A stretch of 64,000 nucleotides of DNA, taken from the NCBI GenBank assembly GCA_017654935.2, contig CM065690.1:28605278-28669277 (forward strand), read 5' to 3'. Numbering within the stretch: the first letter of the stretch is position 1; every line of letters starts with the position of its first letter. Both the position numbers and the translations under genes were made by a program. Below are positions 47,007 to 58,819 of the stretch, piece by piece. This stretch comes from Phymorhynchus buccinoides. Taxonomy: Eukaryota; Mollusca; Gastropoda; Neogastropoda; Raphitomidae. Under the pieces are notes generated by a model, which had not been told where the DNA came from, did no database searches, and was given only the letters and a program-made list of their open reading frames with translations.

Positions 47007-50000
47007 CTGGGCTTCGTCAGGGAATCATGATGAGAAAGAAAAAGTGATGGAGGGGGGAAAAAGGTGATTAATTAAAATGTTATGAAGAAAAGCTTAATTT
47101 TTCAACAACAAAACAACTGAGTTCTGCTGTGGGGTTCTTGTCGAGTGCAAAACATATTTAATTAAAAACAAATCAACAACAAAAAAGACAACACAAAAAA
47201 CAACCAACTTACCAACAAGTGAACAACAACAACAACACAGTTCTAACATTGGTCAGTTACACTCAATATCAAAGAAAAAGTGCTATGAAAAAAATAATGG
47301 CGCTATTGTCATTACCCCATTTACAGTTTCAGATTTTTATGATTCAGTTTCAAGTAATTGTACTTGTACTTCTTGGGTATTCCCTTAAACAAGGAGTAAA
47401 TTTACAGTAAAATGCAACACATTTACAGAACCTATAATAAGTAAGAAAAGTAAATTAAGTAGATTTATTCATTGCCTTAAATTTATTCATTGCAGTTCTC
47501 TTTTAAGTGAATGTCTTTCTGATACAGACAGAATTCTCTCTCTCTCTCTCATACTTAATTAGACCACTGTCCATAAAATGTTTCTGAAACATCTGAAAAA
47601 TATGTCTGCTCCTGATATCTGTCTGACACACACACACACTTTCTATTCCCCAGCCAAACAATAAGGATACTTGCAGAAGGTCTCCAGTATGTAGGGCAGG
47701 TTCAGAGGAACCCAGGAGCTGTTTGGTAAATAATTGCTGACCGACACTGTTGGGAGCAAACATTGACGCAACATTAAAACTGTATCAGCAGAAAGGCACA
47801 CATACACACACATTGTTACATAACTTTTTTATTCTTCTTTCTTCTTCGATCGCTCAGATAGTTTCCTGTCAATTATGAGCGCAGATGCGTCATGCTGCCA
47901 TTATGCGCCTAATTAAGAAATAGTTAGGCCTAGCAAGTCCAACTTCGGATGGAGGAAATCTTTTTGAAAGTGTTTCTTGAAAAAAGGCAGGAGAATGGAC
48001 CGGTCAGACAGAAATATAGTAGATGTCAGCAAGCAAAGGGTACAGTAAACTTGTAAAAACCAGGATAAAACGATCAAGGCAGCAATGATTTGGATTAGCC
48101 CAGGCAGAGCATCTAGTTGAACGACTCAATGATCACAGAGCTGAATATAAATCAAACCCATGTAAACATCCATATAAAACAACGCACCAGAGTAGTAGAG
48201 GTCCAGGGGGTGTCCCAGGAACAGCAGGGGGGGTCGTCGGCCGTGGTAGATCCTGAGCAGTTTGGTTTCGTTGTCCACAGCGGGGTAGACGCAGGCCACC
48301 TCCACCCCGGGCAGGTAGCAGTCACTCTGCAGCTTGCAGACGGGCCGGTCAGTCGTGGTGCGCGCAGGCAGGCAGGAATAGTGCTGGGGAGCAGACAGGG
48401 ATGTTAAAGACCCCCCACATGACGTGCCATATTCCCTCTTATGCTAGGAAGAGTTCTTCACGATTTCTTACCAGCTATAAGAGGGAAAACATGAAAAACG
48501 TGATATTGACACATGATCTGGTGGGTCTTTAAGGCAGGCATAGTGCTAGGGATCAGACAGGGATGCTAAGGCAGGCATAGTGCTGGGGATCAGACAGGGA
48601 TGCTAAGGCAGGCATAGTGCTGGGGATCAGACAGGGATGCTAAGGCAGGCATAGTGCTGGGGATCAGACAGGGATGCTAAGGCAGGCATAGTGCTGGGGA
48701 TCAGACAGGGATGCTAAGGCAGGCATAGTGCTGGGGATCAGACAGGGATGTTAAGGCAGGCATAGTGCTGGGGATCAGACAGGGATGCTAAGGCAGGCAT
48801 AGTGCTGGGGATCAGACAGGGATGCTAAGGCAGGCATAGTGCTGGGGATCAGACAGGGATGCTAAGGCAGGCATAGTGCTGGGGATCAGACAGGGATGCT
48901 AAGGCAGGCATAGTGCTGGGGATCAGACAGGGATGCTAAGGCAGGCATAGTGCTGGGGATCAGACAGGGATGCTAAGGCAGGCATAGTGCTGGGGATCAG
49001 ACAGGGATGCTAAGGCAGGCATAGTGCTGGGGATCAGACAGGGATGCTAAGGCAGGCATAGTGCTGGGGATCAGACAGGGATGTTAAGGCAGGCATAGTG
49101 CTGGGGATCAGACAGGGATGCTAAGGCAGGCATAGTGCTGGGGATCAGACAGGGATGCTAAGGCAGGCATAGTGCTGGGGATCAGACAGGGATGCTAAGG
49201 CAGGCATAGTGCTGGGGATCAGACAGGGATGCTAAGGCAGGCATAGTGCTGGGGATCAGACAGGGATGCTAAGGCAGGCATAGTGCTGGGGATCAGACAG
49301 GGATGCTAAGGCAGGCATAGTGCTGGGGATCAGACAGGGATGCTAAGGCAGGCATAGTGCTGGGGATCAGACAGGGATGCTAAGGCAGGCATAGTGCTGG
49401 GGATCAGACAGGGATGTTAAGGCAGGCATAGTGCTGGGGATCAGACAGGGATGCTAAGGCAGGCATAGTGCTGGGGATCAGACAGGGATGCTAAGGCAGG
49501 CATAGTGCTGGGGATCAGACAGGGATGCTAAGGCAGGCATAGTGCTGGGGATCAGACAGGGATGCTAAGGCAGGCATAGTGCTGGGGATCAGACAGGGAT
49601 GCTAAGGCAGGCATAGTGCTGGGGATCAGACAGGGATGCTAAGGCAGGCATAGTGCTGGGGATCAGACAGGGATGCTAAGGCAGGCATAGTGCTGGGGAT
49701 CAGACAGGGATGCAAGGCAGGCATAGTGCTGGGGATCAGACAGGGATGTTAAGGCAGGCATAGTGCTGGGGATCAGACAGGGATGCTAAGGCAGGCATAG
49801 TGCTGGGGATCAGACAGGGATGCTAAGGCAGGCATAGTGCTGGGGATCAGACAGGGATGCTAAGGCAGGCATAGTGCTGGGGATCAGACAGGGATGCTAA
49901 GGCAGGCATAGTGCTGGGGATCAGACAGGGATGCTAAGGCAGGCATAGTGCTGGGGATCAGACAGGGATGTTAAGGCAGGCATAGTGCTGGGGATCAGAC

Positions 50001-53000
50001 AGGGATGCTAAGGCAGGCATAGTGCTGGGGATCAGACAGGGATGCTAAGGCAGGCATAGTGCTGGGGATCAGACAGGGATGCTAAGGCAGGCATAGTGCT
50101 GCAAACGTAAGCTCATGGTATAGGTTAGTATTTAATAAATCACTACTACTAAATGACTAGACTCTCAAAACTAGGTGGCATATGCATCAGTTGGGTCTTT
50201 GTGCTGCAGCCAAGGGGATTAGTTAGTAAGATTTGGGGGACCTTCCCCAACATCGGCTGTCCTAGAGTCCTCTTGGTTAAGAGTGGGGATGGATCCTGGG
50301 CAAGGCAACCCTACCATAAACAAATACTAGTTTTGCTATCCCGAATACCAACTAATATTAATAATAAATCAAGCTTCTATTAGCGCTCTTCGATGGAAAA
50401 AAAATCATCCTCAGAGCGCTTTACAAATATTACGAGAGAAAACAATCAAGAAGAAAAACATTATTATAAAACATTATGAAGAAGTATTAAAAAAACATTT
50501 TTTTAAATAAATAAAAATGCTCACGCTGGTCATCCTCAACCCCACCCATACACATTAATATAGACACCATTTCAAAAAACATTTTAAAAGCAGCATGAAA
50601 AATAATTTATCTGTCTCCTTTTCTATTTGGAGGTAATAGCAAATGACAGACAGACTGGCATACACATTTCCCTTCCCATGCATACAATCTACAGTGTAGA
50701 GAGGCACAGTGGTAGCGCGTTCGCTTTCTTGTCAAGTAAACCCGAGTTCGAACCTAGGTACAGGGGATTTTTCCTCTTTCGGATAAGACGATAAACCGAG
50801 GTCCCGTGTGCCCATGCACTTAGCACACGTTAAACCCAGTGGCAACGAAAACAATTGTCATTTGGTCAAAATTTAACACCCACCCACCACCCCCTTCCTT
50901 CCTCATCAGTCACACAAAAACCACATGCAAAAATAAAAATAATGGTGGAGTGCTCTCCAGGTGGGAGCAACCCGAATTTCACAGAGACGCCTCTGTGACT
51001 ATAAAGTACCCTAATACCTAATCTCCCCAATTGAAAAAAAAAGAAGAGCAAACTAGAAAACCGTGCACAAACACAGGCAAACAAAACTGCTTAGAGAGGC
51101 GCGCTTACTGTGTGCTGGCTGTTGCGTGTGTGGTAGAGAAAGCAGAGGTGGGTTTGGCTGGTCTTGTTGCAGCAGTCTATCTCCCCTCCAGCGGGATGGG
51201 TCCAATCTGTCACACGCCCCATAATTATAATAATTACAGAGTTGTTGTTTTTTTCCATAGGTTTAAGCACAAAGTGTAATTAATGAAATCTAAGCACTCT
51301 CATTCACCCATCATAGAGACATATGTACCTGTTACAAAATACAAAAACAGGCATGCTACAGGCAAAATTTCATTTTCTCTGAAAGTTCCTCGAAGTGGCG
51401 AAGCCACAAGTGCGCGGCTGCGAAGCAGGCGCGCGAGCTAGGGGGGTCCGGGGGCATGCCCCCCCGGAAAATTTTTGAACAAATGGCTAAAATCTGTGCA
51501 ATCTGGTGCATTCTGAGCCATATTTTCAGGGTTGTGAACAGTACAGTGTTTAGTGCTAAATGTGTTGTTTTTCCCCCCCCCCCACCATCCCACCCCCACC
51601 CACTCACCCCCACCCCACCCCCCACACAAAAGTAAAGAAAACACAAGTGGTGTACATACCTGCTGATCAGAACTTATTACAGCCCAGTTTCAAAAAGACA
51701 CCGAAAAAATCTGATGAAAACATTATTTCATACATTTCCAATCCCATTTGTTCTTTAAACCTTTGTCCCAGTCTCCACAGGAACCTCTGGGCACAATATC
51801 ACTTCTGGACATCGTGAAAGTTTGCAATTTAACACTCGATACGAGTCAAATGTCGACCGTGCTATTTAGTTTAATGGCGTCGCAGGAAGTTGGTAACCGG
51901 TGCGCGCGCAACGGAGGGCTTAAGCAGTGAGTCGACTGCTTGCACGCGTAGTAAGAGTTCCGCGAAGCGTGGCGCGAGTCGACTGCTTGCACGCGTAGTA
52001 AGAGTTCTGCGAAACGTGGCGCGATTTTTTTTTTCTCTGAAAATTTTTGAGTTTCGCTGCAGTTCAAAACGGGTTTGGCGGAATTCCGCGAAATCGCTGA
52101 AAAGTAGCATGCCTGAAAAAAACAACACAAATAAGTAGCACTACATTGTTTAATTTTCTAATAACAGGTGTTTTTTTGATGAGTTGAGTACTGATTATCA
52201 TTAAGACCATGGCCTTAATTGTACGACCGTTTACATCTATCTTTGCTAGCTTTACCCAGCTAACTTCACTCACTTCGTTAGCCACTTGGAAACGCATGCC
52301 AGGTATCCATTCCTAATCAGCAATTCATCTGTCTCTATCTTTACCATTATTTCCTATTTTATGTTGTCCTTTTTATGGTAATATAAAGCAGAGTAGCCCC
52401 CCCCCCCCCCCCCCTCAATGCCCTGTTTCCTCCCCCCCTCCACCCCCTTACCTCTAACCAGCTTTAACTTTGCAGACCTGTTTACTCTACTCTTTTCGAG
52501 TAGTATTCTACTGAATTTGGACCTCTATTACTCTTTAAAATTGAAAAACAAATGCTCTAATTACTCATTTTCAGTGAACATTGTTTGATGGTTTAATGAA
52601 TAAAACTACACATTTTGCACCAAAACTACTCATTTCAGCCCCATCCAGACTACTCAAGACTTGTGTAGGTGGTAAACAGGTCTGACTTTCCCACGCTCAT
52701 TTCCCTGCCCAAAGAGCTGAGCGGCTCACTTTTGGGCGAGGTGTTGATCTCCCTGATGAAGGCGACGGGCAGGCAGTGTCCCAGGGAGGGCTGCTTCATG
52801 CTGTGCAGGATGCACTGGTACCAGTCCCCCATGCTGCTCACCTTACACCCCCCAACCCTCCTTCCCTCCACCCCCTTACCTCTAACCAGCTTTAAGTTTC
52901 CCACGCTCATTTCCCTGCCCAAAGAGCTGAGCGGCTCACTTTTGGGCGAGGTGTTGATCTCCCTGATGAAGGCGACGGGCAGGCAGTGTCCCAGGGAGGG

Positions 53001-56000
53001 CTGCTTCATGCTGTGCAGGATGCACTGGTACCAGTCCCCCATGCTGCTCACCGTACACTCCCCAACCCCCGTCAGGGGCTCCCCCTCCATCAGACCCCGC
53101 GGGCCTGACACTGCAGAGTTCTGGACAAACAAACAAGGTGCCAGTTCTCAACATAAAGTCAAAAAAATAAACAGAAATACTAAATATGTGTAAAAAAAAA
53201 AGCAAGACTCCTTTCACTAAGCAACAAAGGGTCAGTTCTCTAATTAGCAGCAACTTAAACACAATTTAAAATTTAAAAAATACATAAAGCAAGACTCCTT
53301 TCACTGAACAACAAAGGGCCATTTCACTAGTCATAACAGCTTCTTTAATGTTTTAGTAAAGACTAAGACTTTTTGGTCTTTGGTAAATTGGCATTTGCTC
53401 CAAATTGGAAGGAATAACTCATTCGTAGTGAAACGGTAACATGATAGAATAGATAGCTTCTTTAATGTTTTAAAAAGCGACACAAAACATTAACCCTCTT
53501 GCATTTATTCCGGCCAAAACCGCCCAGTGGGAAAATACTATTTTTCCAAGCCGCCCAAAACCGCCCATAGTTTGCCCTTACTCGGAGACCCCCTCTGATG
53601 GCATCTCCATAACACACAAAGTTCTACACACACACACATACACACTATGAAGTGATAGTAGCTGTGTGCTTCAAAAGACAGATTTTCCCGAAAATGTGTG
53701 ACAGAATCTGAACACGGGAAGAAGTTTTTTTCTGTAACAATTGTGAATGCAAGAGGGTTAAAGAAGCACAAAAGGCCTACCTCAGCCACCCCAGTGATGG
53801 CCACAGCCTGGCCCACAGTGTAGAAGGGCAGGAGAGCCATGGGCAGTGCCAGCAGAGGGTTAAAGAAGCACAAAAAGCCTACCTCAGCCACCCCAGTGAT
53901 GGCCACAGCCTGGCCCACAGTGTAGAAGGGCAGGAGAGCCATGGGCAGTGCCAGCAGAGGGTTAAAGAAGCACAAAAAGCCTACCTCAGCCACCCCAGTG
54001 ATGGCCACAGCCTGGCCCACAGTGTAGAAGGGCAGGAGAGCCATGGGCAGTGCCAGCAGAGGGTTAAAGAAGCACAAAAAGCCTACCTCAGCCACCCCAG
54101 TGATGGCCACAGCCTGGCCCACAGTGTAGAAGGGCAGGAGAGCCATGGGCAGTGCCAGCAGAGGGTTAAAGAAGCACAAAAAGCCTACCTCAGCCACCCC
54201 AGTGATGGCCACAGCCTGGCCCACAGTGTAGAAGGGCAGGAGAGCCACAGGCAGTGCCAGCAGCACCAGCAGAGCCACCACCACGATCACCACGTTGTGC
54301 CACACCCCCGCGCAGTAGATGCGCAGCTGACGCATCGGGGACACCGCCTGGAGGTGTTCCGACGACAGGTCCACGAAAGCCCCCGGGTACATCAGCAGCA
54401 GGAACACCCCAAACCCGTTCACACGCACCTGCTCCCTGGATAACAAGGGGAATTTCAGGGGTGGGTGAGTGAAAATTAAACAGGAGATCTACTAGAATGC
54501 GGATGATAATCAGATACATACCAAGTCTAATTAATTTTTTTTTAAATCATGAAACATGAACAATTCATAATAATTTATTTTCTTTTTTTGTGCTGTGTGC
54601 GTCTTTCACAATTCAGTTTTAACTATATTTAGTTCTGTTCGATCTTTCCAATAATAGTTCAACGCAGCAAGCATCTGTGCTGTATAGATTACATTTTTAA
54701 ATCCATGTACCGGCAACTGAATAAATAAAGCTAAGCTACTGTAACTGTACCTAAGCTGTAGAACATCCAAAAACTACAACAGTGGAACCTCCTTTATAAG
54801 ACCTTCAAAAATCATCCAAAATGAGGTCTTAAATGGGAGGGAGTCTTATAATAGGAGGTCTTATAAGGGAGGTTCTACTGTATACTGCTACTGCTGCTGA
54901 GATTACTACCAATTGAAGACAAGAAGGCTGGACGGAAACTGACCTGACGGCGGCGATGGCGTGGCCCACTTCATGGAGAATTCCACAGATGAGCAGGGTC
55001 AGCATGTAATACCAGATCTGACTGACTGGAAGGTTCACTCCCGGCATCTACAAACACACCAACACACACACACATCGTCATGAAAAAATCAATTGCATGA
55101 CAGAACAAACAAACAGACAAAAAGTGAAAAACAGTATTAACTACTACCATATTTTTCGGACTATCTATAAGGTGATATTTTTTTCCAAGACCAAGACCCC
55201 TACACCTTGTAATCAGGCATGAGACTGAGAAATTATGATTTAGGCTGAAAAGCATCCTAAAAAGGCCGAAGCCCCCTGAAACTGAATCCTTTTTAGTAAT
55301 CTAAGCCTTAAAAACAGCATTAACAAATGGAATTGATATATTTAGTTCATTGTTATTCACTCACAAGTATTTCTACACTCAGTTTGTCTCTTTTTTTGTA
55401 TCTAAACAATGACATCTGGGGCCATCAAAAAGCCTGAAATCAGCCTAAAGGCTGAACAATCTCACACCTGATAATAGGACTAATAATATAGTTAGAAAAA
55501 AGAATAACAAAATCTTAATTTTGCGTCAAATTTGGGGGGTGCGCCTTGTAATAAAGTGCACCATATAGTCCAAACAATATGGTATATATGCAGTAAAACG
55601 TGTTGTGAATTTTGTACTCACAATGCTGACAGCCTAAAACGCCTACCCATACAACACTGCTGAAGTCTGCTGACTTTTTAAAAAGCTGACTTGCAATTTT
55701 GATCAGATACAATCATACATGTACACAAATTATTTGGAAAAAAACAACTTTTAATTATTAAAAAAAAAAAGACTAAAGATTTTTAAAAACAAAACAAAAA
55801 AATCAACACTCACTAAGTTAGTGAGCTTTGATCAAGATCGTGCGCTATACAAATATCTGGTCAACAAATTGGGCTTTGACTGAGATTGTGCCTTATACTA
55901 TATTAGAAGTATCTAATCACAGGCATGGTATTGGTAGTGGGGGCTAAGTGGTTTTCAAGGAAAATGGCCGGGGGTCCAGGGGGCCGAAGAAAATTCAATA

Positions 56001-58780
56001 AAATTCAATAAATGAGTGAAAATTTCACTTTTTCATGCCATTTCAATGCATTTAAAAAATAAAAAACTTTCAAACTGTATCGCGGATTTTCCGCGATTCG
56101 CGGAGGTCTACCATGCCTGAATCACTAGGTAATCCCGAAGCATCCATTACCACAGGCGTGAGCACTTGCTGCTCGACGGGTTTCTGTCGCAGGGTGTTGA
56201 ACACCAGCAGGCTGAGCAGGAAGACGGACAGCAGCATGGTGACCAGGGCCACAAACACCCCGCAGGTGAACCACCAGCGCAGGAAGGCGGGCCGCCACTG
56301 GCCCACCCGCAGGAAGCAGCGGTTGAACACGGGCGTGTACCATCGCACCTGGCAGATCAGCACCGACAGGCCCGTCTTGTCCAGGAAGTGCAGGTAGGGT
56401 CTGGTCGAGGACTTCTTGCTCTGCTTGCGCATACATATACCATGCACGCACGTGCACAGAAACATACCCGTACCCACACACAGACACACATTCAAGTGCG
56501 CAAATAGACACACACACACACACACACTTCGTTTTAGATTTTGAAGCCAAAGTATTACAGCCACTCATCATGTACAATTTAAAAACATAAGATTTTATTA
56601 ATAAGAATGTGTCAATATTTACTAACAATAACACAGTCACACAAGCACATAATGATGTAAATGTGCACACACACACACACATATATAAATATGGTGATAC
56701 ACACATTGTATGGTAACAAACTACAGTCTACACACACTGACACAGGCACAGTACGGCTTTCTTACACGTTACAGATACATGTAATTAACCAAACTAAACT
56801 AATAACATATATAATGTACAGCAAAGTACCAGTAAAATATATTACAGTACTGTAGACATATATAACTGATAACATATCTGAGATTAACATTCTGATTCTG
56901 TAATTGTAAACAGAATTTCATCATTTAAGGTCAGTCAACCAAAAGCAGTCAACCAGAAGAGTATTTTTAGCGAGACATAATTTTTCCAAATTTAGCATTC
57001 TGTAAGCATTGCATCATCCTATAATTTGACAGTACACCATGTAATGACCAGCCAATACCCGCTTCATAGTCAATGAAAATACAACACAACAAATATAAGC
57101 TCCAGTTTTATGTGTAAAGTATAGAAGGACTTTTAAAAAAAGTGTTGAACTCAAACTGGTGATACTGATAGCTACTTTAGATAACTTCTGAAAAAGTGAA
57201 GTCATCAATCAAATCACGCAAGACAAAGGTGAGATTTTCATTTCAGCCTGGTCTATGTTTAAACTAACTGTCTTATCATCAGCGTGTATGTATGTATGAG
57301 TGGGCACATGAACAATCTATGACTATGAGCATGTGCACATGTCGGTTTCTGTATGCATTTTAATTTTGTGTAATTTGTGGGTTGGTTGATGTCAATGATA
57401 TAAAAATTACCTGTTCATGTACATGATGCAGTAAACAGATCTATGCACAAAATAACTAATTTGAAATTTAAAAAAAAAAAGACAAGCCAGTCTGTGAAAA
57501 TGTTTGTTTGTTGATGGAGATTTGTACTGGACAGAGGACAGCATAAAAATGAGGAGGGACATGATTGTTAACTGAATGCTAAACATTGCGACAAGTTGGA
57601 TAATACTAATACTAGTAATAGTGTCAATGGTAAGTGCAGTTCTCAGCAAAATTCACAATTTTGCCCGCAAGAGAACATAATCTGTTGGCGGAATGAGCTC
57701 CTTCTTCTTCTTCCCGTTAGGCAGCCAACTTCAGCATGTTGAAGATTCTGCTGCACGTTAGGAGGTAGTATGAAAAATAAAAGAAAAAGAGTATATCAGT
57801 GTAGAAAAACGATTGGGGGTTTAGGAAAAAAGGACACTAAATAGTGTGAGTAAAATACAATAAATTATTCGAAAAAAAAGTGAAGGAGGAAAGAAAATGG
57901 CGGTTAGAATGCTATGTATTTGGATGGAAGATTAAGATTATAATTTGTGATTAAAATCTAGACCAATTTTAGAATTATATGGAAATGCGGTTTGGAGCCC
58001 AAAGTTCAAGAAACATAATTATAACCTTAATTGAAAATGTTCAAAGAAGATATACAAAACAAATTATTGGATTAAAAAAACTGTAGTCACAAAGACAGAC
58101 TTCAGTTAAACTCACTTAAAGCTCTAAATATGCCAAGTCTTGAATACCGCCGGCTAAGAGGTAATGTGATAGAAACATTTAAAATCTTATATTATAATTA
58201 ATACCATAACAGTCAAACTATTAACAATCTGGTATTCTGGTATTTTGGAATAATCTAGTCACAGAGACTTATCTCTGTGAAATTCAAGCTGCTCTCCCCT
58301 GGAGAGCGCGTCGCCGAAGTGCAGCGCCTACCCAATTTTTGTAATAAAAAAGATTGGGGTGGGGTGGGGGCACAGGGTGAGGAGGGGGTATGGACACACT
58401 TGGAAAACCTAGCTATCAAAAGTTACAGACCTGTTTACTCTACTCTTTTCTTCAAAATTGATAAGAATGCTCTTTAATTCTCGATTGCTACTAATTTTCT
58501 GTGAACAGTGTTTGATGATTTTAATAAATAGGACTACACATTTAAGACCAACACTACTCATTTCAGATACCCAGACTACTCCAGACTTGTGTAGGGGGTA
58601 AACAGGTCTGGCAGTTATGGTCGGCTATCATTCATTGTTCTTCTTCTTCTTTCTTTAAACAACCACTATCATCTTTTTGATAGTTCTGTTGTTGTACTAA
58701 AGGGGACTTCCATCAGGCAGAAAGACTGCAAGCAAAAATGTAGCCGCCCGTATGGTCGGCCTCAATGTAATGGGGGAGGT

Positions 58781-58819
<39 letters not shown>

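Noticed and set aside
48371..50105. CRISPR-like array of 37-bp repeats
   Set aside because: Monomers are contiguous with no unique spacers, the sequence is eukaryotic, and the unit derives from a splice acceptor.
50699..50775. Functional tRNA gene
   Set aside because: Box A/B-like motifs exist, but the sequence continues as a SINE and no cloverleaf with a paired acceptor stem was found.
52669..53193. 174-codon plus-strand frame
   Set aside because: It is antisense to MBTPS2 exon 5 and its duplicate, whose minus-strand product is clear.
53538..53756. C-terminal extension of the MBTPS2 exon 4 frame
   Set aside because: It is intronic read-through past the last donor, lacking family similarity. 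The spliced model is complete without it.
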